Assembly: GCA_003116975.1 (NCBI GenBank)
Contig: BGKB01000058.1
Location: 124,001-188,000, forward strand
Origin: Aurantiochytrium sp. KH105
Lineage: Eukaryota > Sar > Bigyra > Thraustochytrida > Thraustochytriidae
DNA: 64,000 nucleotides
Reading direction: 5' to 3'
Below are positions 10,099 through 19,926 of the stretch, one piece after another. The translations under genes were made by a program, and so were the position numbers. The notes below the pieces were generated by a model. It searched no databases, was not told the origin of the DNA, and worked only from the letters and a program-made list of their open reading frames with translations. Within the stretch, counting starts at the first letter, position 1. Each line of letters starts with the position of its first letter.

Positions 10099-10511
10099 TT
10101 CTGAAATTATTGATCGATTTTTAGATTTAACCAGCGGCTCTTACCCGACTTTACGGCTTGCATCCGCAAATTGTAGTCTGTGAGTTTCTTGATCTTTTTC
10201 TTCGGCGCTCACTGTCAGGCCGAACCACAACTGTGGTATCGTGAAGCACCCTTGCGTCCCTCTCTCGGCCGTATCGCGTGCTCGTATATCCCCCCACTCC
10301 ATCCACACAACCCTGCGACCTCGCGCAGCCCCTTCCCTCGCGCCAGTCGGACCTGTCCGCGCCTCATCGTTTCCCAAGCCAGACCCCGCCAGGATGCCGA
10401 CCCAGAGCGCGACGGCGAGCCTCGTCGCGCGGCTCTGACGATGATGGCTCTCACTAGGCCTAGGCCTAGCTCTCACATGTGCCTGTTAGTGCTTGCTTAC
10501 TTCTGCTCGCC
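10099..10511. other. Intergenic region between the ROCO and RCC1 genes
   Basis: These 413 bases hold no convincing gene. They must contain the 3' end of the ROCO gene and the promoter and leader of the RCC1 gene. The only notable element is the palindromic AGGCCTAGG cluster at 10453-10470, listed separately. Confidence 0.6.
10453..10470. repeat. 18-bp AGGCCT palindrome, left flank of the RCC1 gene
   Basis: The sequence actaggcctaggcctagc lies 41 bp upstream of the ATG at 10512. Its core CTAGGCCTAGGCCTAG equals its own reverse complement. A copy with one mismatch lies just after the stop codon of the same gene at 17830-17847, in the same orientation. Confidence 0.85.
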
Positions 10512-13500
10512 ATGCCGTCGATAACGAGGCCGGGCTCCTCGCGGTCCGTATCCAAACCCCGAACGAACCCCTGCGCGAGGCCGAGGCGACCCGAGACAGC
10601 CCCGCCCGCGCGCAGCCGACCCGCGCCGCCGCCGGAGCCCGCGCCCGCGCCGCCGCCGCGAGCCGCCGCGCAGCCGCCGCCGCCGCGGCCGCAGGGCTCG
10701 CGGGGCGCGGCGAGGCCTCGAGGCGCGGCGAGGCGCAGGCGAAAGCGCATCACGGAGCCGGCCGGCATGCCCAAGTCCGTGGCCTCGGCGTCGTCCTCGG
10801 CAGCGGCGTACGATGCGCGCATGCGCAAGGTGGAGGGCCATGTGATCGTGCGCGAGGGGATCATGTTCGAGAAGGAGTTCAGGGCCACGTCCTCGGCGTC
10901 CCGGAAAGCGCAGGAGGAGGCGCCCAGCAGCAATCTTCTTGGATCCGCGGATGACGAGTTTGGGGACTGGGAGGATATGAGTCAGCCCGACGCCTCGGGA
11001 AAGGGCGGCGGCGACGAGGACCCCAGCGACGACAGGGAGTTCGTGCGCTGGTCGAAAAAGGATGTCATCCTCTTTGCGAATGGAAACCTCGTCATCAAGG
11101 AGCATCAGACCAAGGGTTTCGCCATCTGGCCCTTTCGATCTTCGTCCTCGAGCTCAGGAGACAGCGCCGACGGCCGATCGCGCTCACGGTCCAGGTCAAA
11201 GGATTCTCAAAGCGGCGTTGCCGAGGAACATCGCAAAACCCGCGTCCTCGTGCTCGAAAATGCCGGCTTCAAGCAGGTCGAGCTCGACAAAAAGTCTCGT
11301 TTGTACACGTTCCGCGTCTACCCTACCAAGGAGGGACGGCCCATATGGCTAGCTCTTGCCTCGGAAAAGACGCTGCGTGGATGGTTCAAGGACATTCTTG
11401 GCGTTGCCGCTTCCACGCGACCTGCGGCTCTTCGCAATGGCATCGCCAAGCCTCTTTTGAAATCAGGCAACGCTAATGGCAAAGAGGGACAGAATGGCAA
11501 CCGCGCCAACGAGGAGCTCCGGCGCTCCGACATTGAACGAGCGCGCGACGCCTGGCACCAGGCGTTCTTCGAGGTCACTGCAGACCTTGATGATTTGCCC
11601 CTTCGCTACTGGAATGCCGAGTATTCGCCAGCGCACCTTCGTGGCGACGCCATGGCCGCCTATCGGCTGTGGCGCGATTTTTGCTCGTTCATCCTTGTGC
11701 ATGCCTTCGAGGTGCAGCAGGACGCGCGCCAGGCTGGTTCCAGTAGCTCGGGAGAAATGCAGTGCGTCGAACGCTTCACCGAGTCCTCGTTCGCCGCTCC
11801 AGATAGCATTCAGGAAACGCGTATTCACGATGCGATGCAGCACTTTTTCGACGCCAAAGGCGTGCTTCTCGTTCTCGACCAGGAACATATGGCAGCCAAT
11901 CGCTTCCAGCTGGCAACTTCCCTTATTCTGCAACAAGGCGTCAAGCTCTTTGCCACGCCGACACCCCCGGGTCCTTACGATCTTGAGCGCCTCGACACCC
12001 CACTCGGCCCTGAAGCAAGCCCCTTTGCGCGCTTCATGCACTTGCCTGTCCCCAGATCGGCCGCCACCCTGCTCATTACGCAACATGGATTTGTCTCGTC
12101 TGTCGAAATTCCGTCGCAGCGCGATCGTCGCAAGGCTATCATTCTCGCCATGCTCTGCGTCCCCCGCGAAAGCAGTGTCCTTCGCTTTACCCAAAACTCC
12201 ATCAAATGTCTCTGCCCAAGTCGCAGTGATGGCCATCGCCACCTCAATCGCATTGTGTCCACCATTCTTGGCCGGGACGTGTATGGAAATGCGCTGCTCA
12301 CCTTCAAACAGGACGAGATCTTTGAGCATCTCGCCTGGAAGGCAGATCTCTTGCGCCCCGAGTACCCTGTGGCACGGCTCGACCTTTTTCGCGAGTACTA
12401 TGTTCGCTTCAACAATCTTCGCTTCAACCCGGATGAGACACAACCGGCCCTGGACGCGGAGCTACTGATCACTCTTGACGCATACATCAACGGCACATAC
12501 GCTGCTGCCACTCACATTGCGCGCCACCGCCACCTCGTCAATCGTCCGCAGCAAATCATTACAATTCTTCACAATCATGGAACCTCGGCCACCGAGGAGT
12601 CGCTCTCCCTCATGTACGAGCTACTGGGGCCTTCGGGTGGCGACATTGTCCTCCCGGATCTCGTTCTCCACCGTTTTCGTGGAAACTTCAATGGTGCGGT
12701 TCTCTTTCTTCGCTTCTTCATGCAGCAGGCTTCCGAGTTCGCCTCGTCGGCCGCAAGTGGGGGTCACGGCTGGAACCGCTCGAGGCTTTCCCTCTTTGAC
12801 ACTGTTGAGCTCAAACGCATGCTCGTTCAAGCCTTTTTGCGCCTTTCCGGCCAAGTCCTCACCGTCAAGACACTACTGCACGATATGCAAGAAATTAACT
12901 CGCTCGCCACGCTCGGCGAGCAGGTTGATTTGGCCTATGAGGGCAACAATTCGTCCATTCTCGAGCATGGAGGACCTCACCTCTATGTCCAGCGGCTCTC
13001 GGGTGGCATGAACCGCTGCTCGATCCGTGATGATGCAGGCATATCGTACCCAGAGTATCCCATCGAGTCGCGCGACCCGCTGGAGATGGCTTCCACCGTC
13101 CTGAATCGTCTCAACTACTCTGTGCGTCACAATCTCGTTCGCTATGTGCCACGCGAGCAACAAGCCCCTGCAAGTGCCGTGTCCTTTTATGCAGACTTCG
13201 CCCGCAAAATCTTCCAACGCGACTATTCCTTTAGCGCAACGAGCGAAAAAAAATCGGTGCCTTCTTCGTCCATTGGCCGAAAGAAATCACATGTTCAAGA
13301 AACGGCGAAAACAAAGGAACGCGTCAAGCGCTGGTGGAATCCTTGGCGCCCGGCACAGCCCGAGGTCGCAGGAACAATTGCCTGGCTGACCATTATGCTT
13401 TCACGTGCCGCCGACCTCGTGCTCACGCCCAACATTGGCTCTGCGCGAGTCTGCGACACATCGAGCGTGCTTGATGCCCTGAATCGCGCCGAGGAAATGG

Positions 13501-16500
13501 TGCGTCACCACACGAGCCCTCTTCTCGTGCCAATTGCCCTTGTGCGCGCCGTTTTAACAGCACGTGAGTCAAGTGTCGTTTATGCCCTTCTCATTGCCCG
13601 GGCTCAGCACGCCGTTAATGTGTCGGCCTACATCACGCATCTGTGCAATTGGCTTCTCTTCTTACCAGGGACCGCGCACACGCCCGCGCGCTCGCTGCGC
13701 GTGCGCAAGCTCATGGAAAAGCTTCAACGCACTCCCCGGAAACAGCCTCTTTCACAAGCCAAGCTCATTGAGCGGACTTTTCTCCGTCGCGAACCTTTGC
13801 GAACGTACATGCACGAGCTCGACACCGTGTCTGTGAACAATGAGCTCGAAGGTCTCCTGCAGGCGCGCTTCACACTGACAGAGGAGGACTTCGATGGCGA
13901 ATTCACCCTTCAGCGCCTCGAGGCCAGCATTCTTCTCGAGATGCAAACCATGGGCAATGTGCGCAGGAGCATGCGCATCCGCTTCCAATCTCAGCAGCAA
14001 AATGTTGCAACGCCCGTAGCACAGACGCAGACACAGCAGCAGCAACAAGAATATCAGCAGCAACAGCAGCAACAGCAACAGCGCCGCGACGGACAAGATT
14101 ATGCCGGTGGGACGCATGATTCGATGGGCTCTCTCGGCGCGGACGGATCAGACTCGCACAACCATTCCGGAGGCGACCTTCACGCGGCCTCGGGCGCCAC
14201 GGACGAGGAGCGCTCGCGATCCGAAAGCAACGCCACGGACAGCTCCTTGCATACCACTGCAAGCGAGCGCGCTCTCGCTGATGCTTTGCCGTCCATGCAG
14301 GAATTGGTTGAAAATATGGACGTGACGACCTACGTTTCCGTTCAAGGACTAACTATGGGTCTGTCGCAGGAGCGCGAGCAGCTCATGATTCAAGATCTTG
14401 CCAACGGGTCGTCACGAATGCCCTCCGCCTCGAGGGATAGCTTTGGGCTCAATTCTCCGAATAATGAAAGCGATGAGGATGACGAAGAAAAGAATGCAGA
14501 CTATGGCCAGTCTCTTCTCGCGCGATCCATGGTCATTTCGTCAACCTTGCTCCCGCACGAGATTGAGATTTCTCATGTTTCGTGTGGCGCGCGCCATTCT
14601 GCGCTCGTCACGCGCGCTGGCGTTCTCCTGACGTTTGGCTATGGCGGCGCAGGTCGCCTCGGTCATGGCGATGAGGAGTCCGTGGCCGAACCGCGTGTTG
14701 TGCAGTTTTTTGTGGAAAACGACATCATGGTTACATCTGTCGACTGCGGTCGCGATCATACGGCTGCAGTTGGAATGACCTCTGGCGGCCTTGCGGGGAC
14801 CGTGTACGCCTGGGGCTGGGGCGAAGCTGGTCGTTTGGGCCAAGGCATCGAGGTTGGCGTGCAGAGCACACCTGCCAAGATCAATCGTTACGTCCTGGAC
14901 GAGGTCTTGCACGAGGAGGTCCCCGAGGCATGTGTGGAAATTGTCTCGGTCTCGTGTGGCCGCGAGCACACGCTCTTGCTTTCACGTTCGGGTATGGTCT
15001 TTAGCTGCGGCGTGGCAACGTGCGGAAGGCTTGGACTCGGCGATGCCGGGCGGGACCGTCTCATCCCTACGCGAATCAAGGGCAATCTCGAGGACGAGCA
15101 GGTTGTGGCTGTCAGTGCTGGCGACGCACACTCCTTGGCGGTCACATCAGACGGCGTGGTGTACTCCTGGGGTTTTGGCGAGTCTGGCGCGCTTGGGCAC
15201 GGAGACACGCAGAATCGCCTCGACCCGAAACGTGTTGCCTTGCTGCAAGACATGCGTCGCGTCATCCAGGTCGGCTGCGGTGCATACCACTCGGTGGCTC
15301 TCGATGACCAGGGCCGTGTCTGGACCTGGGGTGACGGCATCAATGGTCAGCTTGGCATTGAACAAGATGGCGCCATGGGTAATTCGAGCAGCGACGACGA
15401 AACGGGCGCAAGTACGATTCCTCGTATGGTTCGTTTTGCCCGCGTCGCTCCATCAGGCGCCAACATTAAGCAAATTGCATGCGGCACAAACACTGTCTGG
15501 GCTCTCGACGCCGAGAACAAGCTCTTTCATTGGGGCTTTCCCGAGATTGTGGACAATGGCCCGCGCACCCCGACTCTTTTCGAGAATGGACATTCGGAAA
15601 TCGACCAAGATCATGTCGTTTCTGTGTTTGCAGCCGGAAGCCTCCACCAAATCGTCTGCTTTAGCAACTCGTCTTCGTACGAGGGTCTGTCGCTTGTGCA
15701 GAGCGCTCCACCTGCCGTCATGCCGCCGCGCAAAGTTCGTCCGGCCGTGGACTCCCTCAAGACGGTCGTGAGCTACACGGAAAGCACACCTATAAACGAG
15801 CTCGCGCAGTCGCGTAGTACTCCTCATACGTCGAACGGTACCGGATCAGACACGAACAACGCGATACAGAGCCCCGCGGCGCCGCGATTTGATCTCGGCC
15901 GGTTCCGATCAAACGAGAACTCGCGCGGTCTTCGGGTTCTCTTTTGCGGGTCACTCGACAAGGATGCGAACACCATTTCGTACACGCGTGAACTCTTGGC
16001 ATTCCATCACGAGCAGCTCATGCTGCGTGCTGGCGATGTCCTTGGCACCGAGCGCAAGCTGGACGAGAGCGCAGACCGTATGTCATCGGGCCAGGGCGAA
16101 GCTTCGGCAGACGGAAGACCCACCAACCTGAACGCGCCCCCGATGCCGTGCATCTACGAGTCCAGGCCGACGGTAATTCGCGAGCTGTCTGGATCTGTCA
16201 TTACGAGCGCTGCAGGAAACCAGGCAACGTGGCGCTTCACGACCAAAACTGGCAAATTATATCAATGGAATTCGGATCACGTGCGACCTGTTGAGCAAAT
16301 TGAGCTGTCTCTTACCGGGGCGCGCTCCCTCAAGGTTTCGTGCAGTGCGGAGAACGAGTGGTTCGGGTGCATTGTTGATCGTGGTGCTCTCGAAGAGGCC
16401 CGCAAGCGGTCCGCTCGCGAGACAAATGGGTCTGGCGTCGCCTCGCCAAAGGGACCATCTCGCGCCCAGAGTGGACAGGGTTTGGGCCGCGATGGCTCGA

Positions 16501-17828
16501 GCTTTGGCGGCAAAACCTCCAAGTACGCCGCAACGACGTCACGCGAGCGGCCAGGTGGCGAAAGTAGTGGCGATGGTGCTGATTCTTCGGAAAGGGACAG
16601 CGGGTCGACTCATTTGTTGCTTTGGAACAAGAGCCACCGGCCCGCGTACTCGGGCTCGCGCAAGAGCCACGCAGGCTGGAAGACGATCCCAAGCCGCGAT
16701 GCGCGCTACTTTCCCTCGGTGCTTTGGCCACCGCACGACGAACTGCGCTTGCGCGACGCCGCTGTCGGCGCCCGCAATGTGGTGGCCCTCGATGTTGATG
16801 GCGTCGCGTACGAGATCGGGTCTGACACGCCAGTTGCCATCATGAGTCTCGAGAATTCGGGTGCCCATCCTCGACGCGGTCTCGACGAGGGCAGTAGCAC
16901 TACGCGCGGGCGGGGCCGCTCCGAAAGCCACGACAGCTTTGCCATGGCACAAGAAACCTCGCCAATGAATTTAGACTTCGCTGCGCGTATCCGCCGCTTC
17001 TATCTCAAGTACAACCCGAACAAGATCCGGTCCAATCCGGGCTTTCTCAGCACTATGTTGCGTCTCTATGGAAACCGCCAACAAGAACTCCTGGACCTTT
17101 TGCATTCAAAGTATGGCCCCGAGCCAAGCGAGCGGGAAGCCATTTGCCCCACGGGATTTGCACGCGATCATCCACGCATTGTACACCTTCCTGTCCGCAC
17201 ACGCATTGTTCAGGTTGCGTGTGGATCAGGCCACTCGTTGGTCCTCTCGGAAAAGGGAAAGCTCTTTTCTTGGGGCGAGGCGTGCCCGGCGCGCGGCACT
17301 GGCCCTTCGCGCACGGAGTATATCAAGTCGCCCGTCCCTGTACTTTGCAAGCTCCCGGCGCCATATCCAGGTGCGGACCGTACTCACATTGCGCGCATTG
17401 CGAGTTCCTCCTCGCACTGCATGGCCGTAACGCTGGGTGGCCTCGTTCTTAGTTGGGGTGCTGGCATTGCAGGTGAGCTTGGTCATGGTGACCGGACCTC
17501 CAAGTACGAGCCGACGCTCGTGCGATACTTTGTGCGGGAAGGCATTCGCGGAGGTCGCATTGCGTGCGGGCATCGGCACTCTGCGGTCGTCACCACGGAC
17601 GGTCGTGTGTATACGTTCGGACTCGCTACGAATGGGCAGCTTGGACTCGGCGTCCAGGATCCTCGGACGCTTGAGCTATGCCCAACGTACGTCGCCGAGC
17701 CGCGGCAGGTGACTCTTATTGATGACGACGACCCGGAGGCTCCTATGTACGCCACGAATGTTTTTGCCGGCAGGGCGTCGACGATCATTCTGGCCACGCA
17801 CGAGGCAAATGTGGCCCCGGAACAGTAG
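10512..17828 (+). CDS. Giant PH-like and RCC1-repeat protein (2438 aa)
   Basis: I use the ATG at 10512; the longer frame begins at GTG 10479. The N-terminus (1-90) is a Pro/Arg/Ala-rich disordered stretch. Residues about 183-297 resemble a PH domain (VLVLENAGFKQVELDKKSR, then LYTFRVYP, then a helix SEKTLRGWFKDIL). About 330-1150 is a large unrecognised helical region. Residues 1172-1193 are Gln-rich. Six RCC1 repeats occupy about 1351-1717 (repeated VSCGxxHS and YSWGxGxxGxLGHGD motifs), and about three more lie at 2230-2438. RCC1 blades form propellers that act as Ran-type exchange factors or as binding scaffolds; with two separated clusters this protein is more likely a scaffold or a HERC-like regulator. 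A helical motif YLKYNPNK-x(n)-KYGPEP lies at about 2158-2203. No HECT, FYVE or kinase domain is visible. The exact role is unknown. Confidence 0.85.
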   Translation: MPSITRPGSSRSVSKPRTNPCARPRRPETAPPARSRPAPPPEPAPAPPPRAAAQPPPPRPQGSRGAARPRGAARRRRKRITEPAGMPKSVASASSSAAAYDARMRKVEGHVIVREGIMFEKEFRATSSASRKAQEEAPSSNLLGSADDEFGDWEDMSQPDASGKGGGDEDPSDDREFVRWSKKDVILFANGNLVIKEHQTKGFAIWPFRSSSSSSGDSADGRSRSRSRSKDSQSGVAEEHRKTRVLVLENAGFKQVELDKKSRLYTFRVYPTKEGRPIWLALASEKTLRGWFKDILGVAASTRPAALRNGIAKPLLKSGNANGKEGQNGNRANEELRRSDIERARDAWHQAFFEVTADLDDLPLRYWNAEYSPAHLRGDAMAAYRLWRDFCSFILVHAFEVQQDARQAGSSSSGEMQCVERFTESSFAAPDSIQETRIHDAMQHFFDAKGVLLVLDQEHMAANRFQLATSLILQQGVKLFATPTPPGPYDLERLDTPLGPEASPFARFMHLPVPRSAATLLITQHGFVSSVEIPSQRDRRKAIILAMLCVPRESSVLRFTQNSIKCLCPSRSDGHRHLNRIVSTILGRDVYGNALLTFKQDEIFEHLAWKADLLRPEYPVARLDLFREYYVRFNNLRFNPDETQPALDAELLITLDAYINGTYAAATHIARHRHLVNRPQQIITILHNHGTSATEESLSLMYELLGPSGGDIVLPDLVLHRFRGNFNGAVLFLRFFMQQASEFASSAASGGHGWNRSRLSLFDTVELKRMLVQAFLRLSGQVLTVKTLLHDMQEINSLATLGEQVDLAYEGNNSSILEHGGPHLYVQRLSGGMNRCSIRDDAGISYPEYPIESRDPLEMASTVLNRLNYSVRHNLVRYVPREQQAPASAVSFYADFARKIFQRDYSFSATSEKKSVPSSSIGRKKSHVQETAKTKERVKRWWNPWRPAQPEVAGTIAWLTIMLSRAADLVLTPNIGSARVCDTSSVLDALNRAEEMVRHHTSPLLVPIALVRAVLTARESSVVYALLIARAQHAVNVSAYITHLCNWLLFLPGTAHTPARSLRVRKLMEKLQRTPRKQPLSQAKLIERTFLRREPLRTYMHELDTVSVNNELEGLLQARFTLTEEDFDGEFTLQRLEASILLEMQTMGNVRRSMRIRFQSQQQNVATPVAQTQTQQQQQEYQQQQQQQQQRRDGQDYAGGTHDSMGSLGADGSDSHNHSGGDLHAASGATDEERSRSESNATDSSLHTTASERALADALPSMQELVENMDVTTYVSVQGLTMGLSQEREQLMIQDLANGSSRMPSASRDSFGLNSPNNESDEDDEEKNADYGQSLLARSMVISSTLLPHEIEISHVSCGARHSALVTRAGVLLTFGYGGAGRLGHGDEESVAEPRVVQFFVENDIMVTSVDCGRDHTAAVGMTSGGLAGTVYAWGWGEAGRLGQGIEVGVQSTPAKINRYVLDEVLHEEVPEACVEIVSVSCGREHTLLLSRSGMVFSCGVATCGRLGLGDAGRDRLIPTRIKGNLEDEQVVAVSAGDAHSLAVTSDGVVYSWGFGESGALGHGDTQNRLDPKRVALLQDMRRVIQVGCGAYHSVALDDQGRVWTWGDGINGQLGIEQDGAMGNSSSDDETGASTIPRMVRFARVAPSGANIKQIACGTNTVWALDAENKLFHWGFPEIVDNGPRTPTLFENGHSEIDQDHVVSVFAAGSLHQIVCFSNSSSYEGLSLVQSAPPAVMPPRKVRPAVDSLKTVVSYTESTPINELAQSRSTPHTSNGTGSDTNNAIQSPAAPRFDLGRFRSNENSRGLRVLFCGSLDKDANTISYTRELLAFHHEQLMLRAGDVLGTERKLDESADRMSSGQGEASADGRPTNLNAPPMPCIYESRPTVIRELSGSVITSAAGNQATWRFTTKTGKLYQWNSDHVRPVEQIELSLTGARSLKVSCSAENEWFGCIVDRGALEEARKRSARETNGSGVASPKGPSRAQSGQGLGRDGSSFGGKTSKYAATTSRERPGGESSGDGADSSERDSGSTHLLLWNKSHRPAYSGSRKSHAGWKTIPSRDARYFPSVLWPPHDELRLRDAAVGARNVVALDVDGVAYEIGSDTPVAIMSLENSGAHPRRGLDEGSSTTRGRGRSESHDSFAMAQETSPMNLDFAARIRRFYLKYNPNKIRSNPGFLSTMLRLYGNRQQELLDLLHSKYGPEPSEREAICPTGFARDHPRIVHLPVRTRIVQVACGSGHSLVLSEKGKLFSWGEACPARGTGPSRTEYIKSPVPVLCKLPAPYPGADRTHIARIASSSSHCMAVTLGGLVLSWGAGIAGELGHGDRTSKYEPTLVRYFVREGIRGGRIACGHRHSAVVTTDGRVYTFGLATNGQLGLGVQDPRTLELCPTYVAEPRQVTLIDDDDPEAPMYATNVFAGRASTIILATHEANVAPEQ

Positions 17829-17829
17829 A

Positions 17830-17847
17830 ACTAGGCCTAAGCCTAGC
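17830..17847. repeat. 18-bp AGGCCT palindrome, right flank of the RCC1 gene
   Basis: The sequence actaggcctaagcctagc begins one base after the TAG stop at 17826-17828. It differs at one position from the copy at 10453-10470. Confidence 0.85.
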
Positions 17848-18082
17848 ATTTTGGGCAAAAGACAACTTTGACGATGACAATGGCGATGTCATTCGTCTCT
17901 TGTGTTCTTTTCTCCTCTCCTTGTTGCAAGCTTTAGGAAAAAAAAAAAAAAAAGAGAAAGAGAGAACGATAATTATTCATGGTTTTTACATGATGGAAAG
18001 CTAGCGGAGCGTGAGATTCTTTGGTGCGAAACTTTCTTAGTCTTGACAGTGAGGCCAAGTAGAAGACTTGTATGATTCTCCC

Positions 18083-19552
18083 TCAGCTAAAGATTTCGAG
18101 AAGCGGGGTGGGCGGCAGATCGCCACGCGTCTCCGGAAGCTTGAAATAGATAAAGGCAGAGCTGCAAATGCCCACGATGGAGAGCAACGTAAAGGTCATC
18201 GAGGTGCCGATGGCCTTGTCGACAATGGGAAAGCCAAAAGAGACGCAAATGTTAAAAACCCAATTGAAGACGTTGGCAAAGACAAGGGCCTTGGAACGCA
18301 CAACGCGCGGAAAGGTTTCCGAGGCCATGAGAAAAAAGAGGGACCCAGGTCCGAGCTCAAAAAAGAAAATGAATCCCATGAGGCCCGCTACGGTGGCGAC
18401 CGATTTGAGCGTGCTGTCGCCCAGGACAGCGTACGTGACGGCAAGAAGCATGGAGGAACTCGTCATGCCGAGCAGCGCCGAAAGCATGAGCGGGCGGCGA
18501 CCCAGCTTGTCGACGAGTCCAAGCGCGACAAAGACGCTTGCAAAGTTCCACATGCCCACCGCAAAGAGCGTGAGAACAAGTACGTTATGGAAACCAGCGT
18601 CCTTGAAGATCTGCGGGCTGTAAAAGATAAAAGCGTTAATGCCCGTGAGCTGCGCGGAGCAGGCGAGACCGATGCCAATTCCAGCCCAGCGAAGGCCATA
18701 CGCCGTGAAGAGGAGCTCACGCCAAGAAAAGGACGCGAGCTTGTTTCCGTCCGCCGAGGGTGCGCGAATGAGAAGGGGCGCTGGGAGTTCGCCAGCACCT
18801 TCGCCTGCATCCGCGCCATCGCGGCGCTCGCTTTCACCGTCGTCCATGCCAGCCATGCTGTGGTAGCTGTCGGAGCGGGCAAACTCTTCGTCGTCGAGGT
18901 CGATTTGCCCCGTGCGATACAGCCAGTCTCTGGACTCGGGCATGGCCAGGAGGCCGTGAAGAATGATGAAGAGGGCTGGCAAGGCGCCAAGAGCAAGCTG
19001 CAGCTTCCATTTCCACGTGGGCACGCACATCTTGTCGACGCTGTCGGCGGACAGGGTTGGGTCAAAGGCGTAGTTGAGCGCTTGCGCCATGAAGATGGAA
19101 AAGCAAATTGATACCTGGAAGAGAGTCCCGATGGAGCCGCGACGCTTCGGCGGGCAGCACTCGGTCACATACAGAGGCACGATGACGGACAGCGCACCGA
19201 CCGCCACGCCCATGACGGTGCGGAGAAGAATGAGAATTGCGAACACGTTGCAAATACCCTGTAGCAGGGCCAGCGACCCGACGACGCCGCAGGCCACGTA
19301 TGCATTGCGACGCCCGTACTTGTCGGCAAAGGGCACGCCGACAATGGCGCCAATGATGCCGCCGACGAGGATGCACGCCGTGAAGAGCCCACGGTACGTG
19401 GATTGGAGCGCTGTCTCGTCGACGGAGATGGGGTCTTGCGGGAAGAAGTCGCACTGCACGATGGTGCTTGTGAGCCCGCTCACGACGCCCGAGTTGTACC
19501 CGAAGTAGAACCCTCCCGCCAGGCTGCTCACGACCACGTGCAGCACGCCCAT
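18083..19552 (-). CDS. MFS sugar porter family transporter (489 aa)
   Basis: This is a complete single-exon gene of typical length for the sugar porter family, with about 12 hydrophobic segments. Diagnostic motifs are DKYGRR at 77-82 (loop 2-3), R-x-x-MGVAVGA followed by PLYVTE and RRGS at about 111-140, PESRDWL at 205-211 (a variant of PESPRWL), VDKLGRRPLML in the second half, and PETRGDLP near the C-terminus. The central loop at about 215-265 is acidic and disordered. The family moves hexoses, inositol or related polyols by proton symport or facilitated diffusion, usually at the plasma membrane. The substrate cannot be told from sequence. It converges with the RCC1 gene and is divergent from the anoctamin gene. 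Confidence 0.9.
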   Translation of the reverse strand: MGVLHVVVSSLAGGFYFGYNSGVVSGLTSTIVQCDFFPQDPISVDETALQSTYRGLFTACILVGGIIGAIVGVPFADKYGRRNAYVACGVVGSLALLQGICNVFAILILLRTVMGVAVGALSVIVPLYVTECCPPKRRGSIGTLFQVSICFSIFMAQALNYAFDPTLSADSVDKMCVPTWKWKLQLALGALPALFIILHGLLAMPESRDWLYRTGQIDLDDEEFARSDSYHSMAGMDDGESERRDGADAGEGAGELPAPLLIRAPSADGNKLASFSWRELLFTAYGLRWAGIGIGLACSAQLTGINAFIFYSPQIFKDAGFHNVLVLTLFAVGMWNFASVFVALGLVDKLGRRPLMLSALLGMTSSSMLLAVTYAVLGDSTLKSVATVAGLMGFIFFFELGPGSLFFLMASETFPRVVRSKALVFANVFNWVFNICVSFGFPIVDKAIGTSMTFTLLSIVGICSSAFIYFKLPETRGDLPPTPLLEIFS

Positions 19553-19776
19553 TCTCCTCTTCTCTCTCCCTCCCTCTTGCGTTTCTCCTCTCGCCCGGCC
19601 TCAGGCTGCAGATCTGCGAGATCTGCGCGAGCTGCGCCTCGCCTCCGCGCCCGCTCCGCTCGCGCGACGCGCGTCCGTCGCCCGCCGCCGCTGCAGAAGA
19701 CAAGCGCTCGCGCGGCACGAAACTGTCCTACCGCCTCTTCTCCCTCGAGCTCGAGCTCGACCTCGTGCTCAAGCCC

Positions 19777-19926
19777 AAGCTGTTCAAGCCCAAGCTGCTC
19801 AAGCTCAAGCTGCTCGAGCCCAAGCTGCTCGAGCCCAAGCTGCTCGAGCTCAAGCTGCTCAAGCTCAAGCTGCTCGAGCCCAAGCTGCTCGAGCCCAAGC
19901 TGCTCGAGCTCAAGCTGCTCAAGCTC
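19777..19926. repeat. 15-bp minisatellite with 60-bp higher-order pattern
   Basis: Ten consecutive 15-bp units of the type aagctgctcgagccc fill 150 bp. Three variants alternate: A ends gagccc, B ends gagctc and C ends caagctc. After a first degenerate unit the order is C-A-A-B-C-A-A-B-C, so the real period is 60 bp. The units carry XhoI-like CTCGAG and AGCT palindromes. Confidence 0.9.

Noticed and set aside
11463-12468. Pair of roughly 330-codon frames on opposite strands within the RCC1 gene
   Set aside because: Both are shadows created by third-position GC bias in the real frame.
18068-19111. Plus-strand 347-codon frame
   Set aside because: It is antisense to the sugar porter, which has clear family motifs; the plus-strand product is charged and has none.
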